This document shows positions 1-10,171 of a stretch of 64,000 nucleotides of DNA, one piece after another (within the stretch, counting starts at the first letter, position 1; each line of letters starts with the position of its first letter). Source of the stretch: Prototheca cutis (taxonomy: Eukaryota > Chlorophyta > Trebouxiophyceae > Chlorellales > Chlorellaceae). Location of the stretch: the NCBI GenBank assembly GCA_002897115.2, contig BCIH01000003.1:1237561-1301560 (forward strand), read 5' to 3'. The notes beneath the pieces are model-generated. The model saw only the letters and a list, made by a program, of their open reading frames with translations. It searched no databases and had not been told where the DNA came from. The position numbers and the translations under genes are program-made.

Positions 1-1217
1 GCAGCCAGGGGAGCCTGGCCCCCACGAGCGCCCCGCTCCCCCACGGCAAAGACCAAGCATGTGGACAGATGTTCAATTTCCGAGACCCATCAGCTGGAAA
101 GACCGCATGGAGTTCATAGCGGCAACAGAAAAGAAGTCTCGGTGTTTTAGGTGAGGCGATGCATAATGGCAGCGGGGACTCAGCGGGTGATGCCACTCCA
201 GCAGACCACCAATGCACTGAAAGGGCCTCCGTTTCCTCTCCCCCCCAAAAGTCCCACATCCCCATGACCACCCATCCAAAAGAACAGCCACGCCGACACG
301 CACCGCCTGAACAATGTCTTGTCTCAAGATATCGATACCCTTACGGATGGCCGCTTCCGCCTCGGTGCCCGCCAGCATCTGACCAAGGTACCTGCGGGAG
401 GTTTGTTGGGGGACAGCTGTCATGCATTACATCATCTGCGCGAAATCTCTTGCCAAAACGAGTGTCAAAAAGGCAACAAGTCCAGGGAAGCATCAGTTTG
501 TCAGAGGTGAAATAAAGTTTGTTGTCTCCGCACAGGCACCCTTGCGGGTGGTCAGCTATCTAAAACAAGTCATCCTCTGCATCCGGTGGACTTGTGGTTT
601 CCATGCATTCATGCATGCGTGCGCCACAAATGGACACAATCCAGGCTCACTCACATGTACTTTTCAAAACCGGAGTCTGGCTCAGCCGCGGCCGCCTTCT
701 TCAGCATCTCAATGGCTTCCTCTGGGTTGCCAGTCTCTGCCAGGAAGGCACCATAGCCGCTCAGGTACTCCCCATTCTGCAATGTGACGGCAAGGGAGTA
801 ATTTCTCGGCACGCTCGGGGACGCATGCAGAAGCAGCTCAGTGCTGCATGCATTGCTAGCTTGTCCCCATGTTTTCCACCACCGCGGTTGGTCCCCACAA
901 GGGGAACCGCACTGGCCACAACGCACCTGCGGCTCCATCTTCAGCGCCTGCGTATATCTCGCGCGAGCAGTGTCCAGGTCATCTTGCATCAGCGCAATCT
1001 CCGCTTCCTCAAAGCACTCCTCGGCGGTCTGCGCACGGTGAACGGTCGAGGCGGGGGGGCGCCTGAGCACGCCAGCCGATGGATCCCAGAACGCCATGCA
1101 TGCACGGAGATGCGGATTGCCATGACACTTTCAAAGATACGTATTTCAAATGCAGTCCACTCGTACCAGAGTTTCCGCCTCGGCGACATGTTTCTTGCTG
1201 CCGGTCTTCTTGCCCAT
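1..1217 (-). CDS. TPR protein, Acl4/UPF0661-like (3' end outside window)
   Basis: Multi-exon gene read leftwards and running off the window. The start is taken as ATG at 1217, opening MGKKTGSKKHVAEAETL before a GT donor. An internal exon near 930-1035 encodes a TPR-like helix pair (AEECFEEAEIALMQDDL). The next exon (about 662-780) reads NGEYLSGYGAFLAETGNPEE, and the exon near 320-395 reads YLGQMLAGTEAEAAIRKGID. The phases join as KYM-YLGQML. Order and motifs resemble the UPF0661/Acl4 family, TPR chaperones that escort ribosomal protein uL4 during ribosome assembly; that function is inferred from family resemblance. The basic GKK-rich N-terminus would suit a nuclear protein. The C-terminal exons are missing, so domain count and length cannot be judged. 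Confidence 0.6.
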
Positions 1218-1618
1218 CGCGCCGGCTGTGGGCGGCCTCTGCGAACAGCCGACCCTAGCGCCAGCCGCGTATCCCAACCAAACAATCAAATGCAGTTCTT
1301 GATATCCAGCATCAGCAATCAGGAAAATGCGTGTCCTAGTTGTGGGAGGAGGGTCCCAATACCTGCGCGGCAGTCGCAGGTGGAGGCATGCTGGGGAACT
1401 GGGGAAGGCGCGCGGGCCGCTCGCGTGATGAATGCCACCTGGCTTGGGAGAACTGGGAATTATGGATGCGTCCCTGTGGGCTGCCCTCTCCCCTTGAAAA
1501 CACTCCCATAGGCATGTTCTTTTAAGTTACTAATGATAAGACATTTGTTTCACGGAAACATTCACAACTGCATGGCAGCACGAATAGCTTGGAGAGACAT
1601 CTCGGGCATGCATGCTGC

Positions 1619-4600
1619 TCATCGCGATTTCTTCTGCTTCCTTGTCCCTGCTGGTTTGCGGTTGGCCTCGGTGGGCTCCACATCCCCGCCACCAGACCCC
1701 GTGAGCAAGTGCTCGTACTCCTCCAGCGGCGCAAAATCGCTCATGAGGTCTTTGGACTTGCGCTTGACGGGCCGGCCTGGCTTGGCGGCTGCGGCTGGGG
1801 CCCCGGCGCGACGGCCGCCGACGGGCCGATCGTCGTCGCTGTTGCCGCTGCCATCGTCGTCGCTGCTGGGCTCGGGGACCTCGAAGGGATTGAGATCGTC
1901 CCCGCCCACCAGGTCTTGCCCCTGCCGTTGTCGGGCCTTGGATTGCTTGCGCACTGAAGCAAGCATAGCAGCTACTTCGGCATCCGCCGCCTCGTCGTCT
2001 GACGACGATGGCTCGCCTTCTGCACAGGAGAGTTTTGGGTGGGGGAAAAGGGGGGGTGTTGATGCGCACACATGGAGCGGGATGACTGGTTGTGTGTGTG
2101 TGTGTGTGTGTGCGCGTGCGTGCGTGCGTGCGTGCGCGCGCGCGCGCGCGCGCGCATCCTTTCTTTCTTGTTCGAAAACGTTATCACCAAACCCACTACC
2201 CAAGCGCCCGCACCTGAGGAGCTGGGCAGACTCGCCAGCTCATGCTCGCCATCCCCATCCTCTTCACTGTCGCCCTCTCCCAGGTCAAACATGTCGCTAT
2301 CGTCATCATCACTGGCATCCTCGTCACTCTCTGATGCCGCCGGAGCAAACTTGGAAGGCCTGGCTGCATGCTGGCCAGGCGGACTGTCATCGCCATCACT
2401 GTCGTCGCTGCCGTCATCGTCATCATCGTCTGACATGTCACTAAACTCGCCTCCCTCCAGCTCAAACTCGGCTCTATCTTCGTCGTCGTCATCGCCGCCG
2501 CCCCTGGAGTCGTCATCCTCGTCGGACGCGGTGTCCTCGCCGGCACTGGGACCATGACCTCCATCATCGTCGTCGCTGCTCGAGGCACCGTCCTCCTCCA
2601 GCATCGCGGCATCCAGCTCATCATAGTCGTACCTCCCATGCCGATCTGTTGTGGGCGCGGTGATGGTGGTGGTGGGGTTCTCATGGTCATACGTCATTGG
2701 AGCGGCTGCATCCACATATCCCTCAACCCCGGTCCCTGCCCTGTCCCCCAATAAAAGTAACAGTACGCCAACAACCACAGCAAACATGCCTGGGTCCGCG
2801 CCGATGCCCTCGTCGCCACCTTCTTCCTCGCCCTCGAGAAACTCATCTGCTTCATCAGACTCGACGTCCGACAGCAGCTCCTCTTCGTCCTCGTCCCCGC
2901 CCGCGGCGGCGGTCTTCCTGCGTGCCTTGCGTGCAGCGGCAGCCGCACGCCGTTCCTGCACGCCCTTGAGCGCGTAGTACTGCGTGAAGAAGACATCCTC
3001 CGGCGCCACGTCGACCTCCGCCAGCGCCGCGAGGTCAGGCCCAGCGCCGGCCGCGCCGCCGGCGATGGCCGACGGGGGCAGCGGCTGCATGGCCGACGCG
3101 CCACGGGCACTGACGGCCCGCTTGCCTGCCCGCGTAACAAACTTGTCCAAAAACGCTGTGGGCGTGAGGTCGCGCAACGGATCGCCCGAATACACCACGG
3201 TTGTCCCGGCCAGCAGGGTTCCGGCCATGGCGGCCACCGAGGGGTGCACGTGTCGTGCCAGGCACGACAGCTCCCACAGGCACGACGCATCGCCGTTGGC
3301 ATACAGCGGATCCCGCTTGCTCGCGTCGTACGCACCCTGCTGATCAGGCCACCGCTCGCCCATGCCGTTGTCGGCGGTGTGTGGCTTGGAGCCGTTGGGA
3401 TTTGAGGCTGGTCCTGCACCAGAGCCGTTGTCGTCGTTGGCAGTCTGCTGTCCATCACCAGTGACATTGTTTTGCGGGCGGGCATCCCCATTGCGCTCCT
3501 CATCCTCGTCGTCATCCACATCATGGAACTTTTCCAGGCTGTCCTTCACGGACTCCTCAGCTTGCAAAACGGCATTCCACAGCCCGGGCCTCATCTGTGT
3601 TTATAAGGTTGTCGTGTGGGTGGTGTTGTGGGTGGCCTCCCGTCCAGCCCTTGTTTCGGGCAAGCATGGGAGAACATCATCCCAGGCAGCCAGCGGAGAC
3701 CATCATCATCAAACAGAAACCCCCCACACACACATGCACACACACCAAAAAAAGCAAACCCCACCTTGGTGAGTTCCGAGACGAGAATCAGGCAGCCACA
3801 GGCAAAGTTTGCAGGGGCTTCCAGCGCCACCTGGAGCAGGCGCTTAACAAACCCTGCGGCTCGCTTTTGGCTGGCGTCGGCCTGCACGGCCTTGAGGACC
3901 AGACCCAGGAACATGGGCGCCTTGGTCGAGCGACAGAGGTCGGGAGAGGAAAGCACGGCGTACATCGCACGGTAAAAGCGGTCGGAACTGGCGCCACGCG
4001 CCGTCATCAGCTGGAACAGGAGCAGCAGAGACTGCGTGGCGACGCCAAACGATCGCGTGTGTACCAGCCGGAACAGTGCATCTGCAGAGATTCAGGGGCC
4101 GGCGTAGTGATCGGGGTTGTGAGGGTGACTTTGGAGCCGTGCTTGTGTCGGTCTGGCGGTTGCCCAGCTTGCTGGTCTTTGGTTGATAGATTCCCTATGT
4201 ATGTGGTAGGTCAATTGCTCATGCAGCGGACAACAGCCACGCACCGGCATGCTGGGCGATGAGAGGCTCGATGTCTTCGGCTGCCACGTACGGGAAGGCG
4301 CGGCGGGCGCCAGTGATGAGAGCCGACAGCATCCGGGCATCCAGCTCCCCCGTCTGGCCCACCAGTGCGTGCGTCGTGGTCGGTGTCGTGGGTTTGCCAC
4401 TGGTTTTACCCTTTTTGGAGCCCTTGTGCTTGCCCTTGGGTGAGGAGCCCTTGGCTGAAGAGCCCTTGGGTGAGGAGCCCTTGGCTGAAGAGCCCTTGCC
4501 ATCGGCCGCCATCTTGGCCTCGCTCTCCTGCCGCAACTGCAGTGATCGGGTTGCAAAAGGAAGATTCACTTCCAAAACATCTCTGCACGCCCTCCACCGC

Positions 4601-6112
4601 TCCCACTCGAGTGCCGGTAATGGAAAAAGAAATCCCACCAAAAAATCCGCACCTGGGCGGCGGTTCCAATCTTGCCGTCCAGGATCATGGCAAACAACGT
4701 AAAATAGATTCCGATCAGCTTCTTGGCCAGTTCGGGTCCCGCGGGCCCGGGAGCATGGCCCAGTACCATCTGGTTGAGGTACACCACGGCATAGTACCGC
4801 GCCCTGTCGCCCAGCCCCGGGCGGAAGACAAAGCGCTCGATCTCGCGCACCACCACCAGACTCATGGCCGGGTGCTCGCCCAGCAGGCGGGACAGCAGGT
4901 GCCCTGCCTTGGACGCCAGTTTGCGCTCCGGGTCGCCCAGCTTGTTCACCAGCGACGACAGCAGCCGCTGCTCCTGCTCGGGCTTCTTGCTGAGCAGCTG
5001 GTAGATGGCACGCAGTGACCGCTCCTTGATGAACTCCAGGTTATCGCGCGACCCGGATTCCAGCGCCTCCACAAACTCTGCAAACCGCTTCTTGACGCAG
5101 TCCTCAAAGTAGAAATACAGCAAGGCCAGGTCGTCCGCCCGGCGGCCAGGTTTTAGAGCAGCAAGCGGCTGCTGCTCGAAGAAACGCAGCCGCCGGTCCG
5201 GCAGCAGGACCCGGAGGAAAAGCTCCGTGAGGGCTTCAACAGTAGCACCAACTGCGCCCCTGGCGCCGCCGCGCTTGCGTGCCATGTCGAGCAGCATGTC
5301 CAGGGCACCCAGCGCGCCGAGCGCGCCGTCTTGCACGCTGACAGAGGCCGCGGCCACTCGATCGGCTGTTGTACCGGCGCGCCGCACCTGGGCGAGCCAC
5401 GCGGCGTCGGCCGAGCCGCCGCCGCGGCGGCCGGCGGCAGCAGCTGACGCGGCCTCTTCGCCGCGCAGCAGCTTCTCGGCAGCTGCTTTGCACCGCTGCA
5501 CCACCGCCGGTTCGGCCTCGCCCGTGGGCTTTGGCAGGTCCGCCCAGTGCACCGCCGCTGCCTCGTACCAGATGCCCGGCTCATCACGGGGGAGGATGCT
5601 CCGCACGGGGAGGCCATTTTGCCGCTGCTGCCCGCCAGTGTCTGCATTGGAACAAGATGCTGGCGCGTTATTTAGTCATTGCATGCGTATTCCAGTCCCT
5701 GGCATGACCAATAGCATCCCATTCTCTCTCTCAAAAAGAATTTGCAGCCTGGACGCCACAACACCTANGCCCACCCACCGGCATTGCCAAACTGCTGTTG
5801 CTGCTGCTGCGCCTTCCAGCCCGTCGCTGCCGGGTTTGTGGAGGTTTCTCGATTCTTTTGGGGCCGGTTCACGTTCCCTGGGGCTCCTTGCCGCCGGCCC
5901 GCATCCTTGGCAGGAGCCTTGGGCCCGGGCTTAAGCTTGGNGTCCTTCCGGGGACCTGCATCCTTCTTGGGAGCCTTCTCAGGCTTGCCAATGCGCTGTT
6001 GCGCCTTTTTCGGATCAAAATCTGAGAAATCATTCACCGACTCGCCACCGCCCAGGCCCAGCTGAGCAGCGAATGCCCGGACGTCGGCATTCAGGTCGCC
6101 AGTCTCCGCCAT
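1619..6112 (-). CDS. NOC1: Ribosome-biogenesis factor Noc1/Mak21 (CEBPZ, CCAAT-binding factor family)
   Basis: Homologue of yeast Noc1/Mak21 and human CEBPZ, a HEAT-like nucleolar factor that with Noc2 moves early pre-60S particles. Six exons are readable: 5779-6112, 4653-5627, about 4240-4536, 3775-4081, 2214-3594 and 1619-2019. Exon 1 opens MAETGDLNADVRAFAAQLGL. Exon 2 carries the family core: LPDRRLRFFEQQPLAAL, LLYFYFEDCVKKRFAEFV, LSSLVNKLGDPERKLASK and RARYYAVVYLNQMVLGH. Exon 4 holds the CBF domain (GASSDRFYRAMYAVLSSPDL, KAPMFLGLVLKAVQADASQK). Exon 5 starts MRPGLWNAVLQAEESVKDSL and passes into very long Asp/Glu/Ser tracts. The basic tail ends KPAGTRKQKKSR. The exon 1 to 2 join does not keep phase with the donor I prefer, and ambiguous bases lie nearby (5768, 5941). 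It is divergent from the PAQR gene. Confidence 0.9.
2090..2156. repeat. (TG)n/(CG)n alternating purine-pyrimidine tract in NOC1 intron 5
   Basis: About 66 bp of strictly alternating pyrimidine and purine, (TG)n passing into TGCG mixtures and then pure (CG)n. It lies in the intron between 2019 and 2214. Such tracts are classic Z-DNA formers and mutate quickly in length. Confidence 0.9.
4433..4492. repeat. 30-bp tandem repeat inside NOC1 exon 3
   Basis: Two identical 30-bp units (4433-4462 and 4463-4492) plus a partial unit. On the coding strand they encode a ten-residue lysine/serine unit of the form KGSSAKGSSP, immediately before further Lys-rich sequence, so the tract acts as a basic linker. 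Confidence 0.9.
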
Positions 6113-6487
6113 GCAGGCACCAGGCGAGGCCGCCCAAGCCTCCTCTCAGCTCAAACCAAGCTTCCTCAATTCAATTCCACATACGATGTTATAAAATGGG
6201 TGTGAAGAACGCCTGGAAGGGATACCTTTTGTTCAAGCGCTGTTTGGTGCACTGGTGTCGCGCCTTGTCGCACCTCCCGGGAGTGATTGTGTAATTGCAC
6301 TCAGCGACCCCAGTCTAACAGGGAGGACCCAGGGGGAAAGGGTATATTCGACCCAGCCCAAGCACACCATCACTTTCCGGTGAATTAATAATGATATTTG
6401 GCGCATCATTCACGCGCTCATAGACCTGTTTTTGACCGGCCGACAGCAGCGTTCGAAGGGGGGCCCTTCGAGGCAGGCCCAAAGACA
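6113..6487. promoter_or_regulatory. Shared 5' region of divergent NOC1 and PAQR genes
   Basis: There are 375 bp between two start codons pointing apart. No ORF of interest lies here. The region must hold both 5' UTRs and both promoters. I see no certain TATA box; an AT-rich patch lies at about 6386-6398. Confidence 0.5.
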
Positions 6488-7997
6488 ATGCCCCGGACGG
6501 GTGAGCCTGTGGTCATGGACACAGCCGTGTCCAAGGCCGTGGGTGCGTCCATGAACGTGCCGAGGCGGCGACGAGTGAAGCGGGGCTGGATGGCCCCACA
6601 GACGTTCGTGTTCGACAACTTGCCCGACCACCAGAAGGACAACCAGTTCATTCGCCGGTACTACCGGGCAAACTACGGCGTGAAGCAGAGTCTGTGGAGC
6701 CTGTTCTCACTTCACAATGAAACCGGCAACATCTGGACCCACCTCGTCGGTGAGCATGGGNNCGGGGGGTAGGGCAGAGACGTCCCTTACGGCTGGGTGC
6801 CAGGGCTCTACCGGTGATCTCAAGAATGTGATCACGTCAGGCACCAAAGGGACAATTCGTTCGTTGTTCACTCCATCAACACCATTGATTGTCTTCCATA
6901 GCATACTACCCAACTCACCAACTAAATATGCAGGCGTGGTCATCTTTGTGTGCCTGATCTGGGCGACGGCACGGGTGGCCCCCGCCCCGCTGTCGCTGAG
7001 CGCTGCCAGGCTACGGGCGCTGGAAGACCGGCTGTACGACTATGGCAAGTCCAACATGTTGGACCTCGTCAAGACGGTGGGGACCTGGGAGGCCGCAGCA
7101 CTGCGGGCCGGGCAGTCGGGGCTGGATGGTATCGAGGAGGCCCTCCGGTCGCTGGCTGCCGACAACCTGCAGGACCTGGTGGAGTCCCAGGGCGCGCTGC
7201 GGCAAGCCGGCGCGAGGGGATTCCGCGAACTGTCAGCGCTGGGACGCCTGCTGAGCCGGTTCTCGCGTAATGGGATGGACGAGCTTGCGGGACTGGAGGC
7301 GCGGCTGGCAGCGCTGGGGCCGAGGGCCGTCCGCGAGGCCGATCTGGCGCTGCAGCGCGCCCTCGCAGCGATGCTGGGTTCCGAGTGGCCCGCACGACGG
7401 TGGCCGGTGTACGTCTTTGTGGCGGGGGCCATCGCGTGCCTGGCGACGTCGGCCGCCTGCCATCTGCTGGGCTGCTGCGCCGCCCACATCGCGACCCGCA
7501 TCTGGCGCGCCGACTATGCCGGCATTGCCATTTTGATTGTCACCAGCTTTTACCCTCCGGTCTATTACGGCTTTGCCTGTGCGCCGCGCCTCCGCGTGTT
7601 TTATCTCACGCTCACGACCGTCCTGGGCGTCGCCGCGCTGGCCGTCGCGCTGCTCCCTTTCTTCCAGCGGCCCAGCTACCACAGGGTCCGCGCCGCGACG
7701 TTTTCTGCTCTGGGCCTCTGGGGCATCGTGCCCTTGCTGCATGCCGCGGTGCTCAACGGCGACGCGCCCGAGCCGCGCGCTGCTTTGGCTCTGGACGCCG
7801 TGCAGGGGATCCTCTACCTGACCGGCGCCGCGCTCTACGCGCTGCGCGTGCCCGAGCGCTGGGCGCCAGGGAAATTCGACATGCTGGGCCACAGCCACCA
7901 ACTGTTTCACATCCTGGTGGTCGTCGCCGCGTGCCTCCACTATCGGGCAACCCGTATCCTCATGCACTGGCGCGATGCCACGGGCAGCTGCACGTGA
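6488..7997 (+). CDS. PAQR / heptahelical (adiponectin-receptor, HHP) membrane protein
   Basis: Two exons (6488-6749 and 6934-7997) join in phase to about 441 residues. The ATG at 6488 is the first in frame (MPRTGEPVVMD). The N-terminal signature is canonical: NQFIRRYYRANYG, then LFSLHNETGNIWTHL. TM1 (GVVIFVCLIWATA) is followed by about 130 mostly helical residues, then TM2 (WPVYVFVAGAIACLATSAACH) and the remaining segments (RADYAGIAILIVTSFYPPVY). The C-terminal zinc motif is GHSHQLFHI. The Ser/His of SAACH, the Asp of RADYAGIA and the HxxxH agree with the zinc-binding hydrolase-like site of PAQRs. Plant HHP members act in hormone and sterol signalling; the ligand here is unknown. The long insertion after TM1 is unusual. 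Two ambiguous bases (6771-6772) lie in the intron. Confidence 0.9.
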
Positions 7998-8595
7998 GGC
8001 AGCTGCTCATTTGTATGTTGGGTGGGTGCGCTGTTGAGCAGAGGTTTTCATTTTTCCACGAGAGAGGGTTGGTGCTCCAAAGCGCCGCAGCACACACAGC
8101 TGCTAGCCGCGGGCCTGGTCTTTCCCACCACAACACGCAGCTTCACATCTGTCCCCCCCCCTTGTTGACATGGTTGCACGGTGCTGGCGCCGCGACGTGT
8201 GGCCGCCGCTTGAAGTGCATGTTCCCTTCGTTCAATGACTCCCTGGAGGGTCTAGAACGCAACCCCTTCACACACACGACATGGAGTATATTCATGTAGC
8301 GTACATAGGGACTGACCCTGCTTTTCTGTGCTCCAGTCCGCAATGTTTGTTTGTGGCGTTCCTTTTCTGGCATCCATATTATTCATTGGTCGGTCTGTGT
8401 AGCATTACTTGGAACTGCCCAGGGAGGGCTCCGGCACCTCCTTTCCTCCCCCCCCCCACACATCGGTCCCAAAGCTGTACCATGCAGGGCAAAAATAACG
8501 CAACCAGCTCAGGCAGCAACAGCGTCACATCACCCCGGAGGTTGCTGGGCATCACGGATGGCCCGAAAAATTTCACACTCTGCATGGCAATAGGA
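7998..8595. other. Intergenic, 3' of PAQR
   Basis: The PAQR 3' flank. A C-rich run lies near 8152-8162 and another near 8451-8459. No convincing coding or RNA gene is visible. Confidence 0.5.
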
Positions 8596-8784
8596 AGGTG
8601 GACCACCTCAATGATGGACCACCTCCGGGACTGTTTTCCCTCCCCGGGGCAATGGGATCGTTGACCCGGGAAGGGAGCCCCCAGGGTTTCGACCCCCGGG
8701 GCTGTTTTCCCTTTCCGGGCGAAGAGAAGGAGCCCCGGGGGTTCCCACCCCCGTTTGGAAGGCTATAACCTTCCAGGATGGATT
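8596..8784 (-). ncRNA. Candidate Fanzor guide-RNA scaffold / structured 3' flank
   Basis: The segment directly downstream of the Fanzor stop codon (8785-8787) is dense in perfect inverted repeats. They are a 7-bp stem with a 6-nt loop at 8756-8775, a 12-bp stem pairing 8692-8703 with 8731-8742 around a 27-nt loop, and a 6-bp stem with a single-base spacer at 8596-8608. A 25-nt motif, CGGGRCTGTTTTCCCTYYCC followed by GGGSC/G, occurs twice in direct orientation (8626-8650 and 8697-8721). Known TnpB and Fanzor loci produce their guide RNA from the 3' end of the nuclease gene and its 3' flank, which is the reason for this call. Transcription and the true RNA ends cannot be seen. A transposon terminal structure is the main alternative. 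Confidence 0.4.
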
Positions 8785-10171
8785 TTACTGCAGCGCTGGG
8801 CGCTGGAAGCGGTCCGGCCGCTTGCCAGTCTTCCGCAGGCTCTGCACAATGTGCCTCATGTTCAGACACGCCATCAAGTCTCTGTTCCAGAGACGATGCT
8901 CGCCGTTCGGGGGCCGGCACTTCTCGTTGGTGCAGCGCAGCAGCCCGTGGCACACCACCTCGGGCGTCTGCTCCCTGCGGTAGGGGCGTGGGTTGGGCAC
9001 GCGGAGGAACGTCTCCACCGTGCACTCCTCGTGTTNGCAGGCCGGGCAGCGCTTGGAGGTGCGGAACTCGTCGATGAGCACGACGNTGAACCCCGCCTTG
9101 ACCAGCGCCCGCAGNAGCCCNACGTGTGGCATCGGCTCGTGGTAGCGTGCCGGGCCCGGCGAGCAGTCGCCGACGACCAGCGTCGCGCCGTTCGCGAACT
9201 TGCGCAGGCGCGCGATGACCGCCGCGTAGGCCTTTTGCCGGTAAATGTACGTCCAAAGACGGAGCTTCCGGAAGATGGGCTTGCTGTAGTGCTTGCTGAG
9301 CGTCGCCTCGACTTGGCCGAACACACGCAGGTACGCCAAGAAGTCTGCCACAGTGCAGGCCCTGGCCCCGTTGGGTGCCTCGGCGGCCAGGCGCTGCAGG
9401 GCCTTGCGCACGCCCTTGGTCATGAGCCTCCGGAGCAGCCTCCGGAACTTGCGCGACCGTGTGAGGAACGCCCACTCCCTGCTGCTGATCCGCATGGTCC
9501 GGCGGCGTCCCTTCTTGTGGCTCGAGTCCTCGTGCATGCAGTACATCAAGTCCCCGCGGCCGGGGNCNATGAACACACACTTGCCGAGCTGCTCNAGCTC
9601 CTCGGGGCTGAGGTCATCGANGTAGCGCAGGCCCTCGAGGCCTCGGCGCTTCANGNCNNTGNNTNGTGCNGCCGGCTGCTGCNCGCCCGCGCGATCTTGC
9701 TGAGGGGGGTCAATGCNGTCCGACTCCGCGCTAGCGGNGGTGCCAGCAGCAATGCTGGCGGCCCTGCCACGAACCACGCGGGAGCCGGTCGCTCCCTCTG
9801 CCTCGACTCGCGCGGCGCGGGTGCTGCCGCCGCCGTCCTCGTTGTCANTGCTGTTGTCCCCGCCATCGCCAGGGANCTTCCGTTTCGCAGGCNGCGNGCG
9901 GCNGCTGCCGCCTTCGNCACCCATGTCACCGCGGCCCTCGCCGCCAGCGCCGCCGCCACCAGCNCGGCGGTGGCCTCTGCCGCGACCGCCTCTGCCGCGG
10001 CCGCCACCAGTGCCGCCGCCGTCGCCGCCGCCGCCACCAGCGCCGCCTCCTCCGTCGCCGTCGCCATCAGCGCCGCCTCCTCCGTCGCCGTCGCCATCAG
10101 CACCGCCAGAATGGCAGGCCCAGCGAGTCTGGCCCGGTGGCTTCTTGATGAAACTGCAGCTGATGCCGTCA
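8785..10171 (-). CDS. Fanzor (eukaryotic TnpB-like RNA-guided nuclease), N-terminus in gap
   Basis: About 462 in-frame residues run from the edge of the N gap to TAA at 8785. In order: a DGISCSFIKKP segment matching the TDG(V/I)S motif of TnpB/Fanzor proteins; a low-complexity insert with a DGDGDGGGGA unit repeated, then RGRGGRGRG; RuvC-I as GKCVF-x-x-PGRGDLMYC, where the catalytic Asp codon is GNC (9565-9567), compatible with Asp; MRISSREWAFLTRSRKFR; YSKPIFRKLRLWTYI; VVGDCSPGPARYHEPMPH; RuvC-II VVLIDEFRTSKRCPAC (Glu codon 9067-9069); a second zinc-knuckle pair, RCTNEKC; RuvC-III LWNRDLMACLNMRHI (Asp codon 8878-8880); and the terminal GKRPDRF motif. Fanzors are RNA-guided DNA endonucleases carried by diverse eukaryotic transposons. 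No stop or frameshift is visible, but about 25 ambiguous bases stud the gene. I infer that about 300 N-terminal residues lie in the gap. Confidence 0.85.
10039..10098. repeat. 30-bp tandem repeat in the Fanzor low-complexity insert
   Basis: Two 30-bp units (10039-10068, 10069-10098) in the Fanzor reading frame encode DGDGDGGGGA twice, continuing into Gly-rich and RGG-like sequence. Confidence 0.85.

Noticed and set aside
594..1511. 305-aa plus-strand ORF over the first gene
   Set aside because: It runs antisense across TPR exons and introns with no motif; the minus-strand reading has coherent splice phases.
8596..8784. Reading the repeated motifs as a CRISPR array
   Set aside because: There are only two imperfect copies with no regular spacers, and the genome is eukaryotic. 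A structured RNA flank explains them better.
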